Positions 37,461 through 48,775 of a stretch of 64,000 bases of DNA are shown one piece after another; the stretch's first letter is position 1, and each line of letters begins with the position of its first letter. Below the pieces are notes generated by a model, which was not told the origin of the DNA, made no database searches, and saw nothing but the letters and a program-made list of their open reading frames with translations. This DNA is from Trueperaceae bacterium (GTDB lineage: Bacteria > Deinococcota > Deinococci > Deinococcales > Trueperaceae): assembly GCA_002707365.1 (NCBI GenBank), contig PAMQ01000012.1, positions 35,902 through 99,901 on the forward strand, given 5' to 3'. Both the position numbers and the translations under genes were made by a program.

Positions 37461-37504
37461 GCTAGCTGCCAACCGACTCTCGTACCGCGCAGTTAGCCAT
37501 CTTA

Positions 37505-37534
37505 CTGACAGAAAGCCAATTATATGTGTACCTT
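37505..37534 (+). promoter_or_regulatory. Promoter of lon
   Basis: CTGACA (37505-37510), an 18-base spacer and TACCTT (37529-37534) end five bases before the lon ATG. No ribosome site is present, so a leaderless transcript is likely. No HrcA/CIRCE-type repeat was seen. Confidence 0.55.
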
Positions 37535-37539
37535 AGTTT

Positions 37540-39930
37540 ATGGATTGGGAACTCCCGGTAATCGCACTTCGCAGTCAGGTGGTACTACCACGTACTTTAG
37601 AAAACATCGATGTCGGCCGACCTAAATCAAAACGAGCACTAGAAGAAGCACAGGAAGGCGACAATAGAGTACTACTAATCGTACAGAAAGATTCGCGAAA
37701 CGATGACCCTGATAGTAGCGATCTTTTTGAGGTTGGGACTCTTTGTGTTATCAAGCAGGTAATAAAATTGCCTGATGACACCCTTCAGGTTTTAGTCGAA
37801 GCAAAAGAACGTGCTCGAGTTATTGAATATTTGCCGGGAATGGTTCTTCGGGCGAGACTTAATACGATTCAAGAAATTCCTTCTGATGCCGACGAACAAA
37901 CTCGTGACGTCCTAATGGATGAAACGAAAAGTGCTTTTTCAGATTATGCCCAACAGAATAAAAATCTTCGTTTGGATTCCTTCCACTTAGAGAACCTTCG
38001 GAACCTCAAAGATCCTGGGGCTTTGGCTGACGTTGTATCAAAATATGCTAGTTGGGAAGTTGTTGAAAAGCAACAAATCCTGGAAGAACCGCGTGCTTTT
38101 AAGCGACTTGAACTTGTCTACGCATTCCTTTCCAGAGACCTAGACCGTTTCGATACAGAGAAACAAATCAGTGCCCGGGTTAAACAACAGATGGATTCTA
38201 ACCAGCGGGAATATTTTTTGCGAGAGCAGTTAAAAGCAATTAACCGCGAACTTGGTGGCGATGAGGAATCTGAAATTGACGACCTGAAAGCTAAAGTGAG
38301 TAAGAAACAATTACCTAAGCATGCTGAGGAGAGGGCGTTAAAAGAAATTTCCCGCCTCGAGAAAATGCCTAACGGTTCGCCTGAGGCTACCGTCGTCCGC
38401 ACTTATCTCGACACAATTCTTGATCTGCCTTGGAGCGAAGAGGATGCAGAGACGCTTGATATAGCTCATACAGAACAAATCCTTGACGAGGATCACTACG
38501 CCCTGGATGAACCAAAGGACCGCATCTTAGAGTTTTTAGCGGTCAGGCAATTGACCAAAGATAGCCCCGAAACCGAATACTCGGCGCCACTGATATGTTT
38601 AGTAGGCCCTCCTGGGGTTGGTAAAACCAGTCTTGGAAAATCAGTCGCCCGAAGCCTCAATCGAAAGTTCGTTCGGATGAGCTTAGGCGGAGTCAGAGAT
38701 GAGGCGGAAATCCGAGGCCATCGCCGTACTTACATAGGATCTCTTCCCGGCCGGATCCTACAGGGAATGAAAACTGCCGGAAAGAGAAATCCAGTGTTCC
38801 TATTAGACGAAATCGATAAAATGGCAGCAGATTTTCGCGGAGACCCAGCTGCTGCCCTTCTCGAGGTACTTGATCCCGAACAAAACAATGCTTTTATAGA
38901 CCATTACTTAGAAATTGATTACGACCTTTCGCAGGTAATGTTCATCACTACCGCCAATACCTTGACCGCCATTCCAAAACCATTATTGGATAGAATGGAG
39001 GTCATTACGATTGCTGGTTATACATTAGACGAAAAGCTTGAAATAGCGAAGCGTTACCATATTCCTAGGCAAATTCAATCTCATGGCCTTACCGACAAAA
39101 TTACCTTTGAAGATGCTGCTATTCGGACGATAATTACAGAATACACTCGGGAGGCGGGTGTAAGGAATATGGATCGTTTACTTGCTAAGGCCTCCCGTAA
39201 GACCGCAAAGTCGTATTTGACGAATTCTTGGAAAGGCACCGAGTCAATCGGAATTGATCTAATTAGAGCTATCCTGGGGGTGGCACCTTATCCAGAAGCA
39301 AAAATTAAAACCGAACCACAAGTGGGTCTTAGCCACGGCTTAGCGTGGACTTCTGTAGGGGGAGTTACTCTAGATATAGAAGTGGTATCTGTACCAGGCA
39401 AAGGAAAAGTTCACCTCACTGGGCAACTTGGAGACATAATGAAGGAAAGTGCCTACGCTGGAATTGCTTATCTGCGTGATCGAAGTCTAGATTTTCAACT
39501 TTCTGCTGATTTTCATGAAACAAAAGATCTCCACGTACATGTACTTGAGGGAGCGACTCCCAAAGACGGTCCCAGCGCCGGTATTGCAATAGCAACCGCG
39601 GTGGTTAGCTCTTTAACTCGTCGGCTTGTACGTGGTGATGTGGCAATGACCGGTGAAATAACCCTATCAGGACGCGTCCTTCCCATTGGTGGCATAAAAG
39701 AAAAACTCCTTGCAGCCCATCAAGCCGGCATTAATCACGTAATAATTCCTGAAGCTAATCGGCCTAATCTTGAGGACGTTCCGGAGCCGATTCTTAAAGA
39801 CCTTACAATAACTACAGTGGAGGCCTTTGGGGAAGTATTAGATTTGGTGTTGTTAAATTCCGGGGCTCCAATAACCACTGACCCCGTACCGGATTTAGAA
39901 GAAAGCGAGCCAAGTTCAACTCACGCATAG
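37540..39930 (+). CDS. lon: ATP-dependent protease Lon (LonA type)
   Basis: 796 residues with the full LonA layout: N-terminal substrate-binding domain (about 1-205), a coiled-coil helical linker, the AAA+ module with Walker [10 protein letters not shown] (about 355-363) and Walker [10 protein letters not shown], and the C-terminal protease domain with the dyad S679 (KDGPSAGIA) and K720 ([11 protein letters not shown]). It degrades misfolded and regulatory proteins in the cytoplasm. It is a separate transcription unit after the beta-CASP gene and convergent with manA. Confidence 0.97.
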   Translation: MDWELPVIALRSQVVLPRTLENIDVGRPKSKRALEEAQEGDNRVLLIVQKDSRNDDPDSSDLFEVGTLCVIKQVIKLPDDTLQVLVEAKERARVIEYLPGMVLRARLNTIQEIPSDADEQTRDVLMDETKSAFSDYAQQNKNLRLDSFHLENLRNLKDPGALADVVSKYASWEVVEKQQILEEPRAFKRLELVYAFLSRDLDRFDTEKQISARVKQQMDSNQREYFLREQLKAINRELGGDEESEIDDLKAKVSKKQLPKHAEERALKEISRLEKMPNGSPEATVVRTYLDTILDLPWSEEDAETLDIAHTEQILDEDHYALDEPKDRILEFLAVRQLTKDSPETEYSAPLICLVGPPGVGKTSLGKSVARSLNRKFVRMSLGGVRDEAEIRGHRRTYIGSLPGRILQGMKTAGKRNPVFLLDEIDKMAADFRGDPAAALLEVLDPEQNNAFIDHYLEIDYDLSQVMFITTANTLTAIPKPLLDRMEVITIAGYTLDEKLEIAKRYHIPRQIQSHGLTDKITFEDAAIRTIITEYTREAGVRNMDRLLAKASRKTAKSYLTNSWKGTESIGIDLIRAILGVAPYPEAKIKTEPQVGLSHGLAWTSVGGVTLDIEVVSVPGKGKVHLTGQLGDIMKESAYAGIAYLRDRSLDFQLSADFHETKDLHVHVLEGATPKDGPSAGIAIATAVVSSLTRRLVRGDVAMTGEITLSGRVLPIGGIKEKLLAAHQAGINHVIIPEANRPNLEDVPEPILKDLTITTVEAFGEVLDLVLLNSGAPITTDPVPDLEESEPSSTHA

Positions 39931-40035
39931 AAACAAGTGCCGTATCCGTTTGGATTTAACTATAGACTAAACAGTCTTCACGATGCTTTGCTTTGTCCCG
40001 CCATAGGTTTTGGATTCTTTCTATACCGCAACTAC

Positions 40036-41022
40036 CTAAATTTCAAGGCCGGCTCTTAAGATTTTGCCAAGACCTTGGAGTTGGTAGTCCCCTAATTTAG
40101 CCGGTAGAATAGCAGATTCTCCTTGGCTTAAACTCGTCACGTCTGAACCGCTTGACCGCAGCTGACTTTTCCCATCTATGACTGTAACTATTTCGAAACT
40201 GTTCTGGGACTTATGAACATAGGTATTCTTCCCACCGCAGAGTTCCTTACTGGTCAGAACAAAATTTTTCGTTCTGACCAATTCCACCCAACTATCTTCC
40301 CTTGCCTTTGCAATTACTTTGGAACCGACTCTTGGTTCCAAATCGATAACGCGAAGGCCCTGTTCTACGTGAAGAGCACGCAAATTGCCGTTTTTGTCGC
40401 GCCGATTATAGTCATACAAGCGGTATGTGAGGTCGCTTGCCTGTTGGATTTCGAACAGAAGAATACCAGCCCCAATAGCGTGTACAACTCCCGGCGGATT
40501 CAGAATCACATCACCAGCGGACACTTCGACCTGCTGACAAATACTTTCAAGAGTACCTCCTTCTATATGCTTCTTGATATCACTAAGCTTGGTTCCATTT
40601 TGGAATCCTCGTATGATTTTTGCGCCGGGTTGAGCTTCGATTATGAGCCATGCTTCTTCCTTACCAAAACCATCTTGCTGGAGCTCGTTGGCCTTTACAT
40701 AGTCATCGCCTGGATGGACTTGAATTGATAAGGATTGTCCAGCAAAGATGAACTTCGTTAACAGCGGTACTTTCTTCCCAAAACGGTTGTAGCTAATCGA
40801 TCCAAGAAAATCCGATCCTAGCTCTTCGCTAACCGTTCTGAGCGATTGACCAGCCCAAAACCCGTTAATAATCGTGTTCTCTTCAAACATCTCCCAAGAC
40901 TCCCCATACACATTGAATTCAGATGCCGCCGAGACACCTAAGTATTCTTGCAACCGCGGCCCACCCCATATTCGCGGTTTTAACGTCCGAGCTATCTTCA
41001 TAGGGTAAAGTGTGTTGTTCAC
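40036..41022 (-). CDS. manA: Mannose-6-phosphate isomerase, class I-type cupin
   Basis: 328 residues, like the short bacterial ManA. The N-terminal PRIWGGPRLQEYLG and the zinc-site region IQVHPGDDYVKANE...GKEEAWLIIEA are characteristic, and NPPGVVHAIGAGILLFEIQQASDLTYRLYDY supplies the second cupin metal/active-site block. It interconverts mannose-6-P and fructose-6-P for glycan precursors. The start is GTG at 41022 with AAGGAG five bases upstream. It stands alone, divergent from the VTT gene. Confidence 0.92.
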   Translation of the reverse strand: MNNTLYPMKIARTLKPRIWGGPRLQEYLGVSAASEFNVYGESWEMFEENTIINGFWAGQSLRTVSEELGSDFLGSISYNRFGKKVPLLTKFIFAGQSLSIQVHPGDDYVKANELQQDGFGKEEAWLIIEAQPGAKIIRGFQNGTKLSDIKKHIEGGTLESICQQVEVSAGDVILNPPGVVHAIGAGILLFEIQQASDLTYRLYDYNRRDKNGNLRALHVEQGLRVIDLEPRVGSKVIAKAREDSWVELVRTKNFVLTSKELCGGKNTYVHKSQNSFEIVTVIDGKSQLRSSGSDVTSLSQGESAILPAKLGDYQLQGLGKILRAGLEI

Positions 41023-41123
41023 GGAGACTCCTTCCGTCTATGTTTACACAACGGGGCCTTGTTAAGAGTATAAAACCTGTGAACTTAACCCTACTAATCC
41101 ACTCTTTGGAGTAATAACTGGTT

Positions 41124-41705
41124 GTGACCGAAGCGTTAACTCAATTTATTACGAACACTGGTTGGCTTGCACCCCTGTATTACATCGCTGGTTTCTTGCT
41201 CACTGCGTTAGTTCCTATCATACCGACTCCCTTTGTAGCAGCATTAGGAGGTAAGGCCTTCGGATTTTTTCCCGCGTTGATTTACGGGACTTTTGGGCTT
41301 GGCCTTGGAGCTCTAATTTCATTAAACGTAGCGCGAAGAATTGGCCAACCCTTAGTGTACTGGTTAGTCCGGCCCGGTACCTGGAAAAGGTGGGAAACCT
41401 TCCTCAATATTGAAACCCCGGTTGTCTGGGGCCTGTTCTTTTTCCTAATGAACCTCGACTTTCTTGTTCTTTTTTCCGGCCTTACGACGATACAGATTCG
41501 GAAGCTTTGGTTAACCGCGATGATTGCCCGTCTACCTTGGCTTACAGCAAGCGTTTGGTTTGGGGATTTCATTCTTGTATCTGATGCCATCATGTGGATC
41601 GCCCTCCTGTTATCGCTGCCGGCATTGATTTTGATTGCACGAATTAGACCGACTATTCAGAACTGGCTGTCCGTTATAACAAACGGGCGCTTTCCAAAAC
41701 CTTGA
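41124..41705 (+). CDS. VTT/DedA (TVP38/TMEM64)-family membrane protein
   Basis: 193 residues with about five hydrophobic segments. PFVAALGGKAFGFFPALIYGTFGLGLGALISLNVARRIG resembles the glycine-rich reentrant region and arginine of VTT-domain proteins, some of which are lipid scramblases or undecaprenyl-phosphate flippases. The start is GTG at 41124. Divergent from manA. The specific substrate is unknown. Confidence 0.78.
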   Translation: MTEALTQFITNTGWLAPLYYIAGFLLTALVPIIPTPFVAALGGKAFGFFPALIYGTFGLGLGALISLNVARRIGQPLVYWLVRPGTWKRWETFLNIETPVVWGLFFFLMNLDFLVLFSGLTTIQIRKLWLTAMIARLPWLTASVWFGDFILVSDAIMWIALLLSLPALILIARIRPTIQNWLSVITNGRFPKP

Positions 41706-41946
41706 GAGGCCTGCAGTTTGGGCGGTAGAACGGCCTTCACTCTGCGTGGCTTGATTGCTATTCCCGATTTAGCCTAATATCCTGATCTATTCACAACAGC
41801 TGTTTGGTTTTGTATTTGAACCCGGCGATAAGATTAATTAGAAATTCTATTGCTTTTACTTTATTTATTGGCGACGGATAAACACTCTATTAACCGCTTG
41901 ACGGTCAAATGGTTGTCTACTAACGAGGAACCTAGTTTGGATATAA

Positions 41947-42615
41947 TTAAGGGTCAACAAGTTTTCCATCCTCAAGCTCTAGTATTCTAGGAATTTTGTT
42001 AGCTAAGCGTTCGTCATGGGTAGCTATAAGAATAGCAGACCCGCTGGATTGAGCTAAATCTAATAGTGTTGTGATAACTCGTTGAGCGTTAATCTTATCT
42101 AAACTTCCTGTGGGTTCATCAGCAACAATAAGTCGAGGTGCTAGATAAACAGCGCGAGCGACAGCCACTCTTTGCCTTTCTCCGCCTGAAAGTGTATTTA
42201 TGGAAGCATTCATTTGACCTTCAAGATCAACCCGTTGCAAGAGGTGTTTGGCGCGATCCATTTTTGCTTTCCCTTTAATAATTCCAGGGAGGGCCACATT
42301 TTCTATAACAGTTAAGTCCTGTACGAGATAATGATTTTGAAACACAAAGCCTAACCCTTGAAACGGACGGATTGGCGGATGCTTATAAGTCGATTTTGCT
42401 TTGTTTAATTCTTGAAAACTTATTCGCCCTGAGGTGGGCATGTCAAGCCCACCCACCAAATGCAAAAGCGTAGTTTTTCCTGATCCGGAAGGCCCGACAA
42501 TACCAACAACCTCGCCTCGTTTTATCGTGAAAGTGACACCTTTTAGTATTTCCAAACTGTTTCTGGAATCTGAAAAACTTCGGTAAACGTTGTCGCAAAT
42601 TAAAACCGAACTCAT
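41947..42615 (-). CDS. ABC transporter ATP-binding protein (LolD/MacB/FtsE type)
   Basis: 222 residues from ATG 42615. Walker A GPSGSGKTT, Q-loop FVFQNHYLVQDLT, signature LSGGERQRVAVARA, Walker B LIVADEPTG and switch His ATHDERL are all intact. The short size and GPSGSGKTTLLHLVGGLD fit the LolD/MacB export-type subfamily. No permease gene is adjacent, so its partner lies elsewhere. Promoter elements TTGAAA and TTATTT lie upstream, with only 8 bases between the -10 box and the ATG. Confidence 0.9.
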   Translation of the reverse strand: MSSVLICDNVYRSFSDSRNSLEILKGVTFTIKRGEVVGIVGPSGSGKTTLLHLVGGLDMPTSGRISFQELNKAKSTYKHPPIRPFQGLGFVFQNHYLVQDLTVIENVALPGIIKGKAKMDRAKHLLQRVDLEGQMNASINTLSGGERQRVAVARAVYLAPRLIVADEPTGSLDKINAQRVITTLLDLAQSSGSAILIATHDERLANKIPRILELEDGKLVDP

Positions 42616-42623
42616 CACAAACA

Positions 42624-42652
42624 AAATAACCGCACGCTTCCTTATTTTTCAA
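42624..42652 (-). promoter_or_regulatory. Promoter of the orphan ABC ATPase
   Basis: TTGAAA (42652-42647), a 17-base spacer and TTATTT (42629-42624), ending 8 bases before the ATG. There is no ribosome site, so a leaderless mRNA is likely. Confidence 0.55.
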
Positions 42653-42718
42653 CCCTTTAGAGGTTTATTGTGATTAAGTTTTCTTCTTCTTGTCCTACAA
42701 GGATACTGTTGTTGGTAC

Positions 42719-43285
42719 TTAGATTTTGACTTGAGTATGTTCTATAGATTGGAGGTCATCAAGGTCGAGCTCACTCGAGACTATTTCGGCATGGTCGATT
42801 AGGCGTTCCATGCCAACAATGCTACCTATAACCACCGCGTGCGTGACAACTATAAGGGAAGAAAATTCCCTGTATCTATTTAGAACAGCAACTGCTCTAG
42901 CCTGGACCTCTTTAATTGTCTCCCAAGGAACTTCTTGAGCCGTCTGCGCTTCTGCTTCTTTCAGGTTTTTGTTAGCTTCTTCAAGCAACCTTGAATCGAT
43001 CTCCCCCATCAAATCTTTCTGAGGAAGCCACTCATGTAAGTCGTATTCGACATACAATGGTGTGTTAAGGGCTTTGCTCAAACGGGCTCCGGACTCCAAC
43101 GCCCGAGAGAACGTGCTGCATAAAATCGCCTCGGCACTTTGGAGTCGAAAATCCTGGGAGATTGTATCGATCTGTAGCCGACCAACCGGAGTCAAAGGAG
43201 CAAAACTAGTAGCAGCTCCTCTAACCCCACGAGCCTCAACTAGTGGGTAATCGGTTTCTCCATGTCTCACGAAAAAGATTTTCAC
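42719..43285 (-). CDS. Histidine phosphatase-family protein (phosphoglycerate mutase-like)
   Basis: 188 residues. The N-terminal RHGET at residues 7-11 contains the phosphoaccepting H8, and SLIVVTHAVVIGSIVG holds the second histidine. ILCSTFSRALESGARLS provides the conserved phosphate-binding arginine. Members dephosphorylate sugars, nucleotides or cobalamin precursors; the substrate is not evident. The start is GTG at 43285. The 5' region (43286-43617) has no gene. Confidence 0.85.
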   Translation of the reverse strand: MKIFFVRHGETDYPLVEARGVRGAATSFAPLTPVGRLQIDTISQDFRLQSAEAILCSTFSRALESGARLSKALNTPLYVEYDLHEWLPQKDLMGEIDSRLLEEANKNLKEAEAQTAQEVPWETIKEVQARAVAVLNRYREFSSLIVVTHAVVIGSIVGMERLIDHAEIVSSELDLDDLQSIEHTQVKI

Positions 43286-43617
43286 CAGGTAACCCCTCGC
43301 CGTTTTTATTCCTCAACATTGATACGCAAATACGTCTTATTTCTTTAGAACACCGATTCTGCCCTAAGGGTTTTCACCCTAGCAGGCTAATGGCTATGCC
43401 TGATGTTCAATCTTTAACTTCTTGGATGCTTAGTAATGATTGATTCCCTCGTAATAGCATCTATTTGACTAAGGTAGGTTTGAGCAATATTTTTTGAAAC
43501 TTAACGACCGCAGGAACTGCTAAAACCTGATCCCCGACCGATGTCCTAGTTCCAATCCGATGCCACTGAATCTATGCACCTGATTCAGAGCTCTTATTTA
43601 GGTATCATCCCTACTTT
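43286..43617. other. Intergenic region with a small GAAA-looped hairpin
   Basis: No open frame with a ribosome site was found. On the minus strand a hairpin with stem AGGGT/ACCCT and loop GAAA, extended by flanking CTG/CAG pairs (43359-43385), lies about 75 bases before the phosphatase gene. Its role is unknown. Confidence 0.4.
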
Positions 43618-45606
43618 TCACGGTACTTGGTATTGGAGGTTTATTATTTCTGAACCCTTTTCTGATATTTCGATAGGCAAATATAGTTCTACGTCATGAA
43701 TTAAACAAAGCTTAGCTTTTTCATCCTGACAAAAATACACGACTACTCCGACTTGAAGTTCTTGGGCAGTTGAAGAAATATAAACTGGGACTTCGATTGG
43801 AAATTCAGGCTTCCCGAAAGGCATTGGTTCTTGGTAAAAGTCTACCCCGTCACTCGAAAACGTTATTGACGTCGGGGCGTTCTCAGTGAATCGATGTCCG
43901 TCAGGTAATTCTACCGAAAAGACTAGTTTCGATTCTCCATTCTTGACTATTTTCTTTGGCAAGAAGATTTTGTTGGTCTCCTTGGTGCTAAGTGTTGATT
44001 GCTGGAGTTTCCCGTTTTCATCCTTTAGAACCAAAGTATCTACCTCTGATGTCGCTAAATCAATGACCCGGACAACGTGGTTGTTAGTATCTGCGACATA
44101 TAGCATTCCGGAGCTCTGGGACAGCCCACCAGGCTCATTGAATTCAGCTGTTTCGCCATATCCGTCTAACCAACCTGAATCCCCTGACCCAAAAACGGTG
44201 TTAGCTTTCTGAAGCACTGGGTCAACCACCTTTATTTTATTGTTATAGGTGTCAGCGACATAGAGATTACGCCCTGCAAATTCTACACCGATTGGGTGTT
44301 GAAGTCGAACCTGTTCACCGATACCGTCAACATCTCCAAAATCGAACAGGCCAGACCCAACAATAGTGTCCACGCTGTCAGAGGGACTTGTTCCGGCGCG
44401 CCTGATCGCGCTAGCCTCGCTGTCCACAAAATATATTTGGTTCCCGTCGGTAGTGAGACCACTAGGTTGATTGAGACCGGCTTTCAGTAATGGTCCGTCA
44501 ACTAGTTCTTCTTTGCCACTGCCAGCATGGAGAGACAAAGCGTTCGTAATGACGTCCAAAACCCATAATTGGTGTTGCCCAGCCATAGCTATATATACTT
44601 TCCCATCTAAAAATTCTAGATCCCATGGTGAATTAAGAGCGGTATCTCCGCGACCAATCCCAGCCGGTGTCGGGTACCCTTGTTGGCCGGTCCCAATAAC
44701 CGTAGTAACGGTCCTGGCGTCAAGGTTTACCCTGCGAATTGAATGGTTTCCAGTGTCAGCCACAAATAGTGTTTCGGAATCCACTAACGTCAGACCTTGG
44801 GGTCGAAACAATCGTGCCTCTTCATAGGTCCCATCAACTAACCCTTCGGCCCCAGAACCTATAACATCAGTAACCGTGCCATCCTTTGTAACTACTACTA
44901 TCCGATTATGATTTGAGTCAGCAATAAAGATTCTATTTCTAGGATGATCAGCGAGTACTTTCCCAGGAAACCGTAAAGGTGTTGTAATCCCTTTTGGCCT
45001 AGGCATTTGGATACGGAACTTCTCAAGTAGGCCGAGTTCTCTGAATTCATTTACTGCTTTTCCTAGGACTTGGTCGAACAATTCGAATATATGTTCTCCT
45101 TCGTGGATGCCTATCACGAATCCATTCGGGTCAATTAGCACTAAGGTTGGCCAAGCGCGGATTCCGTATCTTCTCCAAATTTCGAACGCCTTGTCATTTA
45201 CTACCGGATGATTAATTTGATAACGTTCTAAAACGTTTTCAATGCTTTTTGATTTTCGTTCATGGTCAAATTTTCCAGAATGCACCCCAATCACCACTAG
45301 TTCATCAGAGTATTTTTCTTCTAAGTCGTTGAGTTCAGGAATAACATGCAGGCAGTTGATGCAACCATAGGTCCAAAAATCTAAAATCACAATTTTCCCT
45401 CTGAGATCCTGCAAAGTCAAAGGATTGTTTACATTTAGCCAATCTAGTCCTTGGGGCAACTCAGGAGCTGGAACGGTCCCTAAATAAGTTTCATCATTTT
45501 GAGTACTAGCGATACAGCTAAATGCAACCAACATGGTGATAACCGTTAGGCGAAACTTTCTAATTAATAATCTGAATGAATTACTTATGTTATTAACAAA
45601 AAACAC
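43618..45606 (-). CDS. Exported thioredoxin-like protein with NHL-repeat propeller (NHLRC2-like)
   Basis: 662 residues. An N-terminal hydrophobic segment (about 18-32) suggests export or membrane anchoring. A thioredoxin-like domain (about 45-190) has the CxxC motif in FWTYGCINCLHVIPEL, close to the TlpA/ResA style. From about 205 to 520 six NHL-type blades follow, with repeats such as VLADHPRNRIFIADSNHNRIVVV and LFVADTGNHSIRRV. A C-terminal beta domain has a CQDEKAKLC pair. The order matches the NHLRC2 family of bacteria and animals, whose role is unclear. It is monocistronic. Confidence 0.85.
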   Translation of the reverse strand: MFFVNNISNSFRLLIRKFRLTVITMLVAFSCIASTQNDETYLGTVPAPELPQGLDWLNVNNPLTLQDLRGKIVILDFWTYGCINCLHVIPELNDLEEKYSDELVVIGVHSGKFDHERKSKSIENVLERYQINHPVVNDKAFEIWRRYGIRAWPTLVLIDPNGFVIGIHEGEHIFELFDQVLGKAVNEFRELGLLEKFRIQMPRPKGITTPLRFPGKVLADHPRNRIFIADSNHNRIVVVTKDGTVTDVIGSGAEGLVDGTYEEARLFRPQGLTLVDSETLFVADTGNHSIRRVNLDARTVTTVIGTGQQGYPTPAGIGRGDTALNSPWDLEFLDGKVYIAMAGQHQLWVLDVITNALSLHAGSGKEELVDGPLLKAGLNQPSGLTTDGNQIYFVDSEASAIRRAGTSPSDSVDTIVGSGLFDFGDVDGIGEQVRLQHPIGVEFAGRNLYVADTYNNKIKVVDPVLQKANTVFGSGDSGWLDGYGETAEFNEPGGLSQSSGMLYVADTNNHVVRVIDLATSEVDTLVLKDENGKLQQSTLSTKETNKIFLPKKIVKNGESKLVFSVELPDGHRFTENAPTSITFSSDGVDFYQEPMPFGKPEFPIEVPVYISSTAQELQVGVVVYFCQDEKAKLCLIHDVELYLPIEISEKGSEIINLQYQVP

Positions 45607-45728
45607 TCTATCCTATCCGGCGTCTTAGCCAATAAACCCAAAACACCTCGCACCAACATTGCTCTAAAAAGGGTTGACTTCCTTAGGGCAAGGGTTTCCA
45701 GCAGCGTTTGTTTTTAAACGATACATTC

Positions 45729-48458
45729 CTAAGCGCCCTTGACAGCTTTTTTATCTAATCTTGACCTTAGTACGGTCTGGAGAATTCCACCATTCCGATA
45801 ATAGTCTAGTTCAACAGGGGTATCTATGCGACAGACAGCGTCAAAAAGAGTGATCTTACCGTCATCGTGCGTAGCTTGAATAGGTATTACAGACCCAGGC
45901 TCGAGAGCCTCATCGATTGTTATGTCGAAGGTTTCGAATCCTGAAATCCCTAACGCTTTTGAATCTTCGCCTGCAAGGTACTCAAGGGGAAGAATACCCA
46001 TCCCTATCAAATTACTGCGGTGGATACGCTCAAAATTTTTTGCGATCACGGCCTTCACGCCTAGTAGAAACGGTCCTTTAGCTGCCCAATCTCGACTTGA
46101 TCCCATCCCATAATCAATCCCAGCTAATACGATCGTAGGTATACCTTCCCGGAGATAATTTTGACTGGCCTCATAAACACTTGTAGTCTTCCCTGTGGTG
46201 AAATCTAGAGTCAATCCGCCCTCAATCCCATCTAAAAGTTCATTCTTTAATCGGCCATTGGCAAATGTTCCTCTGGTAAGAACCTGATCGTTTCCGCGAC
46301 GCGCTCCATAAGAATTTAACTGACTCGTTTGGACACCAAGTTCCTTGAGGTATTCTCCTGCAGGGCTATTTACTGCGATATTGCCGGCTGGGGAAATGTG
46401 GTCTGTAGTAACCGAATCACCTAGAGAGGCTAGCACTCGGGCTGCAGTAATTGGTTTGATTGGCCCGGGTTGAGCCTCCATATTTTTGAAAAATGGTGGT
46501 TCTTGAATATAGGTGCTTTCCTGACCCCATTCAAACAAGTCGCCCCCATTGACTGGTAATGCATTCCAGGATTCGTTTGAACGTTCAATCCCTTGATACA
46601 TCCGTTGAAAGGTATCGGGATTCAAGGCAACCCCAGAGTAGCTAAGTACATCTTTTTGGTCAGGCCATAGGTCTCGAAGATACACATCCTGTCCGTTTGA
46701 CCCCACACCGAGAGGTTCCTTCGTTAAATCAATATTGATGGTACCCGCGAGGGCATAAGCCACCACAAGGGGTGGACTTGCCAGATAATTAGCCTTGATG
46801 TGAGGATTAATGCGACCTTCAAAATTACGATTGCCCGAAAGAACACTCGCTGCGACAATATCGCTCCTATTAATCACATCGACTACAACCGGGGGTAGTG
46901 GCCCGGAATTACCGATACACGCTGTGCAGCCATACCCGACGACAAAAAAACCAATGCTTTCCAAATAAGGAAGTAAGCCTGCGTCACGCAAATATTCAGT
47001 GACAACTTTAGACCCAGGAGCTAGAGTGGTTTTTACCCACGGCTTAGCCTTCAAGCCAACCTGTGCTGCATTTCTGGCAAGCAAACCGGCTGAAAGCATC
47101 ACCGAGGGGTTGCTGGTATTAGTACAAGAAGTGATTGCCGCAAGCACAATATCTCCGTGCTGCATTTTGTGCTGTACGCCATCTATATCAAAAGCCGCCC
47201 GCTGTCGGATACTAGCTCCCTGCAAACCAAACCCTCGTTGGCTCACCGGTTTCTCAAAGTCCCTTTGAAACGTATTTTTCATAGCTTTCAGGGAAATACG
47301 GTCCTGCGGTCGTTTGGGTCCTGCCAGAGAAGCCTCAACCGTTGCTAGGTCTAACTCGACAATACTAGAGAACAGGGGGTCAGGGGTATCGTCAGTACGA
47401 AAGAGCTGGTTTGTTTTCATGTAACTCTCAACCGCGTCAACTTCATCCGGCATGCGTCCTGTTTGCCGCAAGTATTGCAATGTTTCGAAATCGACCGGAA
47501 AGAATCCCATTGTTGCACCGTAATCAGGCGCCATATTGGCTAGGGTAGCCCTGTCAGGTACACTCATTGAGGACAGTCCATTACCAAAATATTCGACGAA
47601 TTTACCAACTACCCCCCGTTCGCGGAGCAACTCGGTTACGGTAAGAACGAGGTCAGTCGCAGTAACCCCCTCGGATAGCTCACCAATCAGACGGAATCCC
47701 ACTACTTCGGGTAATAGCATATACACAGGTTGGCCTAACATCACGGCCTCGGCTTCAATACCACCGACACCCCAACCAAGTACACCTAAACCATTAATCA
47801 TGGTGGTGTGACTGTCGGCGCCAACCAGTGAGTCAGGGAAAAACACTTCGCCCCCTGGTACCGACCGATTTTGGATGCCTTTCGAGAGATACTCTAGGTT
47901 GACTTGATGCGTAATTCCTGACCCCGGTGGCACCACGTTAAGATTTTGGAAGGCCGCTTGTCCCCATCTAAGGAACTCATAGCGTTCCCTATTTCTCTGG
48001 AATTCTATTTCCTCGTTACGTTGAAGAGCTAAGGGACTATCTGACTCAATTGTTTCAAGAGAATGATCTATCACTAGGTCTACTGGAATCTCGGGATTAA
48101 TGGTGGAAGGATCTCCTCCTAATCGCTGCATTGCGCTTCGTAAGGCGGCAAGATCCACCACTCCTGGAACCCCGGTAAAGTCTTGAAAAATAACACGTGC
48201 CGGCTTAAACGGTATCTCACTATCACTCGGAGATTTAGCATCGTATTGGGCTAAACTAATTATGTGCTCAGCGGTAACGTCATAACCATTTTCGTTTCTC
48301 AAAGCAGACTCTAACAGTATCCTAATAGAAAACGGTAGCCTACTAATATCTGAAATACCTGCGTCTTCCAAAGCCGCAAGGCGATAATAATTACCTTCTC
48401 CAGATCCTGTGTCGAATTTAGAACGAGCGTTAAAGGAGTTGATATTACGTGTTTTCAT
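45729..48458 (-). CDS. acnA: Aconitate hydratase A
   Basis: 909 residues, the AcnA/IRP1 length. [4Fe-4S] cysteines are C445 (SCTNTSNP) and C511/C514 ([13 protein letters not shown]). [27 protein letters not shown] and the C-terminal swivelling domain [17 protein letters not shown] are complete. It isomerises citrate to isocitrate. GGGGAG precedes the ATG. It is a single gene, with no other TCA gene adjacent except the 2-oxoacid oxidoreductase 12 kb away. Confidence 0.97.
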   Translation of the reverse strand: MKTRNINSFNARSKFDTGSGEGNYYRLAALEDAGISDISRLPFSIRILLESALRNENGYDVTAEHIISLAQYDAKSPSDSEIPFKPARVIFQDFTGVPGVVDLAALRSAMQRLGGDPSTINPEIPVDLVIDHSLETIESDSPLALQRNEEIEFQRNRERYEFLRWGQAAFQNLNVVPPGSGITHQVNLEYLSKGIQNRSVPGGEVFFPDSLVGADSHTTMINGLGVLGWGVGGIEAEAVMLGQPVYMLLPEVVGFRLIGELSEGVTATDLVLTVTELLRERGVVGKFVEYFGNGLSSMSVPDRATLANMAPDYGATMGFFPVDFETLQYLRQTGRMPDEVDAVESYMKTNQLFRTDDTPDPLFSSIVELDLATVEASLAGPKRPQDRISLKAMKNTFQRDFEKPVSQRGFGLQGASIRQRAAFDIDGVQHKMQHGDIVLAAITSCTNTSNPSVMLSAGLLARNAAQVGLKAKPWVKTTLAPGSKVVTEYLRDAGLLPYLESIGFFVVGYGCTACIGNSGPLPPVVVDVINRSDIVAASVLSGNRNFEGRINPHIKANYLASPPLVVAYALAGTINIDLTKEPLGVGSNGQDVYLRDLWPDQKDVLSYSGVALNPDTFQRMYQGIERSNESWNALPVNGGDLFEWGQESTYIQEPPFFKNMEAQPGPIKPITAARVLASLGDSVTTDHISPAGNIAVNSPAGEYLKELGVQTSQLNSYGARRGNDQVLTRGTFANGRLKNELLDGIEGGLTLDFTTGKTTSVYEASQNYLREGIPTIVLAGIDYGMGSSRDWAAKGPFLLGVKAVIAKNFERIHRSNLIGMGILPLEYLAGEDSKALGISGFETFDITIDEALEPGSVIPIQATHDDGKITLFDAVCRIDTPVELDYYRNGGILQTVLRSRLDKKAVKGA

Positions 48459-48775
48459 TAAGACTCCCCGATTTCAGTGGTGAATGACAAAAGTTTCCAA
48501 ATAAATGGAGGCGTGAGGCGCAATCATACCGTGTTCTAATTAAATATGCTTGGCTAACATTACAGTTGTCCCCGGATAACCACAAACTCGTTCACAATTC
48601 TCCTTCGTTCACTCTAAACTTTGACCTTAACCGCCGATTAGATTTGATTGACCAAAACCTGACATGGTACGTCTTCTCCAAAAATATGTACACAGCGATT
48701 GGCTTAGTATTCCGGTCACGACTTTCTTGGCTAACGTAACACCCTTAAACTATCTGTTTGCCCGTAACCCTACAT
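48459..48775. other. Non-coding gap upstream of acnA
   Basis: About 317 bases, AT-rich, between the acnA start and the 3' end of the iron-dependent dehydrogenase gene. It should contain the acnA promoter. No ORF with a ribosome site, tRNA or strong hairpin was recognised. Confidence 0.45.
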
